The position numbers were made by a program, and so were the translations under genes. A model generated the notes under the pieces. That model searched no databases, was not told the DNA's origin, and saw nothing but the letters and a program-made list of their open reading frames with translations. Below are positions 59,746-64,000 of a stretch of DNA of 64,000 nt, piece by piece (within the stretch, counting starts at the first letter, position 1; each line of letters opens with the position of its first letter). The stretch lies in contig JAPDOI010000009.1 in assembly GCA_029168955.1 (NCBI GenBank), forward strand, positions 4,209,001 to 4,273,000, given 5' to 3'. Origin of the DNA: Aplectana chamaeleonis (lineage: Eukaryota > Nematoda > Chromadorea > Rhabditida > Cosmocercidae).

Positions 59746-61413
59746 ACTTGCAGCGCCTGTCCTAAGCCTGACCCCGAGAGTGCGTCGTGCATATACGCCC
59801 ACTGAAATTGCCTTTTTGACCGAGTTAACTTACTTACGACTTATCTTGTGTCATTTAAGTTACATGCAACAAATCGCTGCACTCAGTGTCTCGTCGGTGT
59901 GTTGGATGTGACTTGAATGGCCTGAGATTAGTCGCGAATACATACCTTACATTGACCTAGAAATGTTACAAGTAACTTGTTTTCGTTTTTCTGAGAATTA
60001 GTCCCGAGGACCTTGAAGGCAGGTGAAAATGTCTCTGTAGTGTGGAAAGGACGAGTGACCGATCGGTCATTTGTTGCTGGAGGTAAAACACCATTTTTAT
60101 ATTCTAATTTATACAATATTCTTGCTAAAATTACTCAGTTTTGAGTTTTTACTTGCAATTATGTATGCAGTTGCATTGCGAATCATTTTCTTTTTTCATC
60201 TCTCTAGCTACATAAACTAGTAACTGATTTTTGATTTCCTCTCGTTTTTCCGCATAGGCTCAATTGTTTTTGCAAAGAATCAACTAAAAGATCTGAGACT
60301 GACCGAATAAAAGATAAAAACTACTACTTCTTCACTTCGAAACAGCAGTAGATGATTTATCGTGACATGTAACAGGTAGAGGAAGCTTTCAAGAAAAGTG
60401 GGAGAACAGAAATAGAGCACTGGAAATAATTACCGCTCCGCGAATTGTGAATTTTACCCTACAACGCGCTATTGAGAAAATTGTACAACTGCTCTTTGGG
60501 CTCGCGTCATCCACGCGCGTTATCCAGCGCAACTATTCAAATACGATGGCTCGAACTTCAAATGCTGTTATCATGTATTCAAGAAAGCGTTTTTCCTAAT
60601 AAATAATTGTTTTTGAGGAGGATTTCCGCCAGTTCTAGCTACCACAGAGTGTACCCCTTAAGGTATTCAAGCATCAAAAAAATGTTGTTTCCCGAGCAGC
60701 AACTTGAGAGTTAAACTCCATGGAAAACTCCATAGCAACACATTAATAAAAAACTCAATAGAAATATCTCAATTGATAGCGCTATCAATTAATTATTGTC
60801 GTCCGTTTTATTTATCTGTTATTTTAAGTGGTGCTTTAACTCCACTATTGCTGCCAGAGAAAACTACAATACCACTCGTAATGATTTTTCGGAAAGCGCG
60901 CGTGGACGCGTTCTCACGTCTTCAGCGTTCTTTTCTAATAACTCCCTTCAAATTGAATATTTTTTGCATGTGAGAGACTATTAAAGGTTCTGGTGGGAAG
61001 AGCTATTTAACAGTAAAACGATTGCTAGGGTTTCGGTTGAAACAAAAGAGAGAGGTGAGATTTTTAGTGTTCCGTACAGTATTCAAACAAAATATGTGGC
61101 TGCACAGCGCAATACGTAGTGTATTACGATCTAAAAATGACAATCCAATTTTTTTTTCATTTCAATTTGAAGCCTTGCAAACTCTACATTGTTGAATAGT
61201 AGCTCTGCACACATGGATGCTGAATAACTGTTCAGATCTGCAAAAAGCTGCATTTGAGGGAAGTTATTGGAAAAAGGACTTTAGGTAGTTGCCCTAAAGT
61301 GTTTCTACGGAGTTTGACTTTAGAGCCCCAGATCGCGAAATACGAGACACTTTTTTCGGTGTTGCGGTGTAGGGGGTAGCCGATACCGCTGAATCCATCT
61401 ATCACGTACACCC
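59746..61413. other. No gene recognised; one perfect palindrome
   Basis: AT-rich, no domain-bearing frame. AATTGATAGCGCTATCAATT at 60771-60790 is a perfect 20-bp palindrome. Confidence 0.5.
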
Positions 61414-61417
61414 TTAA

Positions 61418-61921
61418 AGGCACTGTTCGCGATAAAAATCGCTTTTCTGTTTTTTGCCTATCTTGAAACCGGTCCCATTCTGATTCCAATGATGCTTCTG
61501 GAATCGTACAAGACCTTCTGGAAATGGAGTTATGGTCCCTCAAAATATGAGCTAGGGAAAATGGTGGACGAGTTGTACGAGGCTTGTAACTTCCGTCTTT
61601 TGCAGCCAATGTATGCGAGCTGACCTGAGTAAAGAGAGAAGTTGAGAATGAAGGGGTTAGCCGATACCGCTGAATGCTTTTGATGTGGCTTTTGATCAGA
61701 AACCATCACTCAACTCTTGATTTCGAGTGTTCCTTTGTTCACGTGGAGGGGCGGGAAGAGGCGGGACTTGCCGACAGCGGTGGGGATCGCCCACTTTTCT
61801 AACCCGTTTTGCGGCTCCTGGGTAGCTTTTCGACCCATTTTTTCGACGCTGTTCTGCTTCTGAGAGCCACGAGAAGCGTTTGTCATGAAAATTTCGAAGA
61901 TGTTCATCGCGAACAGTGCCT
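61418..61921. mobile_element. TTAA-family MITE copy 6, inverse orientation
   Basis: Ends AGGCACTGTTCGCGATAAAA and inverse of TTCATCGCGAACAGTGCCT, with TTAA at 61414-61417 and 61922-61925. The left half is the inverse of copies 1 and 5 (ATTCCAATGATGCTTCTGGA, CAGCTCGCATAC in inverse). The right half diverges. Confidence 0.88.
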
Positions 61922-61925
61922 TTAA

Positions 61926-62009
61926 ACTCGCAATCTTATGTGTAAACTTAGTGATAGCTGTAACATTATACAACTCTGAGTTCTTATTCGGATTCCGCAC
62001 CCTTGATTC
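61926..62009. repeat. Dispersed repeat, copy 2 (inverted to 58061-58143)
   Basis: TGTGTAAACTTAGTGATAGC, TGTAACATTATACAACTCTG, TTCGGATTCCGCACCC. It directly abuts the TTAA of the preceding MITE. Confidence 0.7.
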
Positions 62010-62383
62010 CGTCTGTTTCTTGTCATCGAAATATGTTTTTTTGATTTTCGAAAGATTTTTTGGCGATCTTTGCCACGGCTTCTGGTGGGCCAGCGGATAA
62101 AGGACACTACAAATTTTGGGTCGGTGGGTTTTTGCCCATTCTTTACCGATCAGGCGAATAAAATCCACATGTTGGATTCGTCTTGTTCCACCTGATATCC
62201 CTTCTGTGGCAAGGCCGCTGCTCTAGAAATTTGAATACTCCAGAACTAAATTGTTGAAAATTTAGTTTGTTTTCTATTTTTGATCAGCTAACATTTACAA
62301 CAAACTAAGTGTTCACTACCAGTCTGGGATAATAAGTTCCTAGTTGTAGTATTTGGCGCGAAATAGTGAAACAATGAAAAACT

Positions 62384-62951
62384 CTAAACAGTGATGGCGT
62401 CGCCAATCGCGGTCACTGGGTCATTACTTACAATTAAAAAATAAACGAAAAAGTTAACGACGAGATACATTTTTTGCAGAATCAGCAGAAATCGTAAGTT
62501 GGAAATGCAGGTCAATTTGGCAACGCGATTTTCTTCCGCTTCGTTTTCAGTGAACCAGAGGAATTGACCAGACATAGTTGGGACACCTAAGGGACTTAAA
62601 AAGGATTGTATGCCGCAATACCACGGCGACGGGGGTTCGCGAGGCTCCGAGCAGAAGGAGCACATGAAGTTTAACGCACAGCCCTGCCTACAAAAGCGTA
62701 ACATTCTTACCATAAGTGTGCCTTGTTCAGGCGCACAACTATAGGCTTTGTATGGAAAATGTACCATAACTCACTAGTCGTACTGTTTCTTCGGCACTGG
62801 CTTGCCTTGTTACTGATAAGCATAGAAGGAACACATGTGGGTCTTCGAAGCCTCGATCTGGATTCTCTGTTGATGCGACTCTGAAGATACACTTTCGTCC
62901 ATTGAAGGCCGTGACCAGCTCGCCTTTCTGAAGTATGGAACATTTGAGCAC
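62384..62951 (-). other. Possible exon-bearing region, product unknown
   Basis: Two overlapping minus-strand frames look less random than their surroundings. 62951-62739 encodes KGELVTAFNGRKCIFRVAS and TENPDRGFEDPHVF and has a GTGAGT donor-like site near 62780. 62767-62384 ends in a hydrophobic stretch (LRFLLILQKMYLVV...FFVYFLIV) that could be a membrane segment, with GTAAGA near 62710. I recognise no family and cannot join them with confidence. Confidence 0.25.
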
Positions 62952-63083
62952 ACTTCAAGCTTTTAATGGAGAAAAATAAGAAATTTTCGTGCCGTCACTA
63001 GATGAACTACATACATCGACGTGACGGGATTCCACGTTATCGTCGTTGGTAACCAGTAGTTGATTTGAAGCCTAGTGCACTCA
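62952..63083. other. Nothing recognised
   Basis: Short noncoding spacer before the two small inverted-repeat elements. Confidence 0.4.
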
Positions 63084-63200
63084 GGCCTGGTGCATACTTC
63101 ACGTGACGGGCGACGCGACATCGTGTTTGGGATAGTTATTCACAGAAAACCGATATGGCTTGAATGCACTGTCGCTGTCGCGACTTGTATGAACTAGGCC
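63084..63200. repeat. Small inverted-repeat element 1
   Basis: GGCCTGGTGCATACTTCACG and CGACGCGACA at the left, TGTCGCGAC..TTGTATGAACTAGGCC at the right, about 117 bp. MITE-like. Confidence 0.65.
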
Positions 63201-63208
63201 GTAGGGGT

Positions 63209-63328
63209 CGTTTATACTTTCGCCGCCGAGCGGCGCGGCGAAGTGCATTGCTACATTATAGATCGTGCGGCGCCGCTTGATCGATATTGAACTGTGCCGC
63301 GCCGCCCCGAATGGGGGAGTATAAACGA
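63209..63328. repeat. Small inverted-repeat element 2
   Basis: CGTTTATACT ... GGCGCGGCG at the left; GCCGCGCCGCC ... AGTATAAACG at the right, about 120 bp, abutting element 1. The two share the layout (short A/T end, GC-rich core) and may be related. Confidence 0.7.
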
Positions 63329-64000
63329 TTACGCACTAGACACCGCGACATGGCCCCCGCTGCCCTGCACAACGATCCGTAAAAAAGACGTGGGATGGTT
63401 CCAGCCCCTTACTCGGTAGCGTTCATGAATGCCGCCCTGGGTGGTTGAAAAATGAAAATATTTTACCAAGACCATTTTCATCACTTTCGCGGCGTGTATC
63501 GCGATTCATCGTTTGGGTGCCACTGTCCTGAGGGACCCGGTAGCGAACTGAGCATTTTGCAAACCTTCCCATGTACAACAATAGCGGCTGTTCAACCTTT
63601 TCACGCCTTATTGTGCGAGGCCAACTAGTCTTAACTCGAAGAGCGGTGCTTGCCGCGGAGGGAAGACTATGAAAAGGCGTAAGGACAACTTGAGCGTGCT
63701 TTGAATTACAGCAACGCTAGAAGTCTGAGCACCATTTGACGTGCTCGGCTACGCATACTCCTTCAGCCGAACCTTTTACAGTTGCTCGGGTGGAGGTGGT
63801 ACAAGGTGCTGGTTGCACGCGGAAAGGTAATAAACAAGGAACAGGCTTATGGACGAGGATGAACTTCGCGACTCATGCAAAACGCTAGTGCGGTTAAAAT
63901 AGCATTAGGAGGGCCATCGTTGCAATCCGTAGTTCTAAAAATGCTTACATTGGAGTTATATGGCACGCCACTGAACTCAGCGTACTTCTCCATCATCATC
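63329..64000. other. No gene recognised
   Basis: No supported coding region. CCTTTTCACGCCTTA (about 63597) faces AAAAGGCGTAAGG (about 63672), a weak inverted repeat. Confidence 0.45.

Overview
The window is repeat-dominated DNA from a nematode genome. Three things point there. A 22/22 match to the nematode SL1 spliced leader lies at 36309-36330 (minus strand). A decayed RTE-clade retrotransposon at 23180-26602 closely resembles RTE copies I recall from strongylid nematodes. The one recognisable cellular gene piece, at 57238-57970, has a short intron with nematode-like splice signals. A clade V (hookworm-like) worm is my best guess, but that level is inference.

Layout. (1) 1-21758 is one head-to-tail satellite that runs off the left edge. 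The unit is about 107 bp at the left (type A) and about 131 bp at the right (type B). Each unit carries the inverted repeat GCGCCGC-GAA-GCGGCGC, whose core GCGAAGC is a known ultra-stable DNA mini-hairpin. Type B units carry it twice. (2) 21759-21814 is a short GC-rich junction. (3) 21815-32155 is a second, unrelated tandem array with a unit of about 785 bp (roughly nine copies). It is split by the RTE element, which is bounded by a perfect 12-bp target duplication. (4) 32156-36330 is a minus-strand LINE of CR1/Jockey type with decayed ORF1 and ORF2. Its 5' end is the SL1 exon, as expected if a trans-spliced LINE RNA had been reverse transcribed. (5) 36331-64000 is intergenic or intronic DNA packed with small DNA transposons. 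These include a 2.5-kb hAT-like element, at least six elements of a TTAA-flanked family, TA-flanked palindromic MITEs, a 0.7-kb element with 43-bp perfect inverted repeats, and several palindromes. It also holds the GIY-YIG end of a Penelope-like element and the 3' part of a Rho-like small GTPase gene ending in a CaaX box.

The long open frames across 1-21800 are products of the satellite, not genes. There is no operon structure, tRNA, rRNA or CRISPR array that I can support. Many differences between array copies are 1-3 base indels, so some of the sequence may carry long-read assembly error; this limits any conclusion about intact reading frames.
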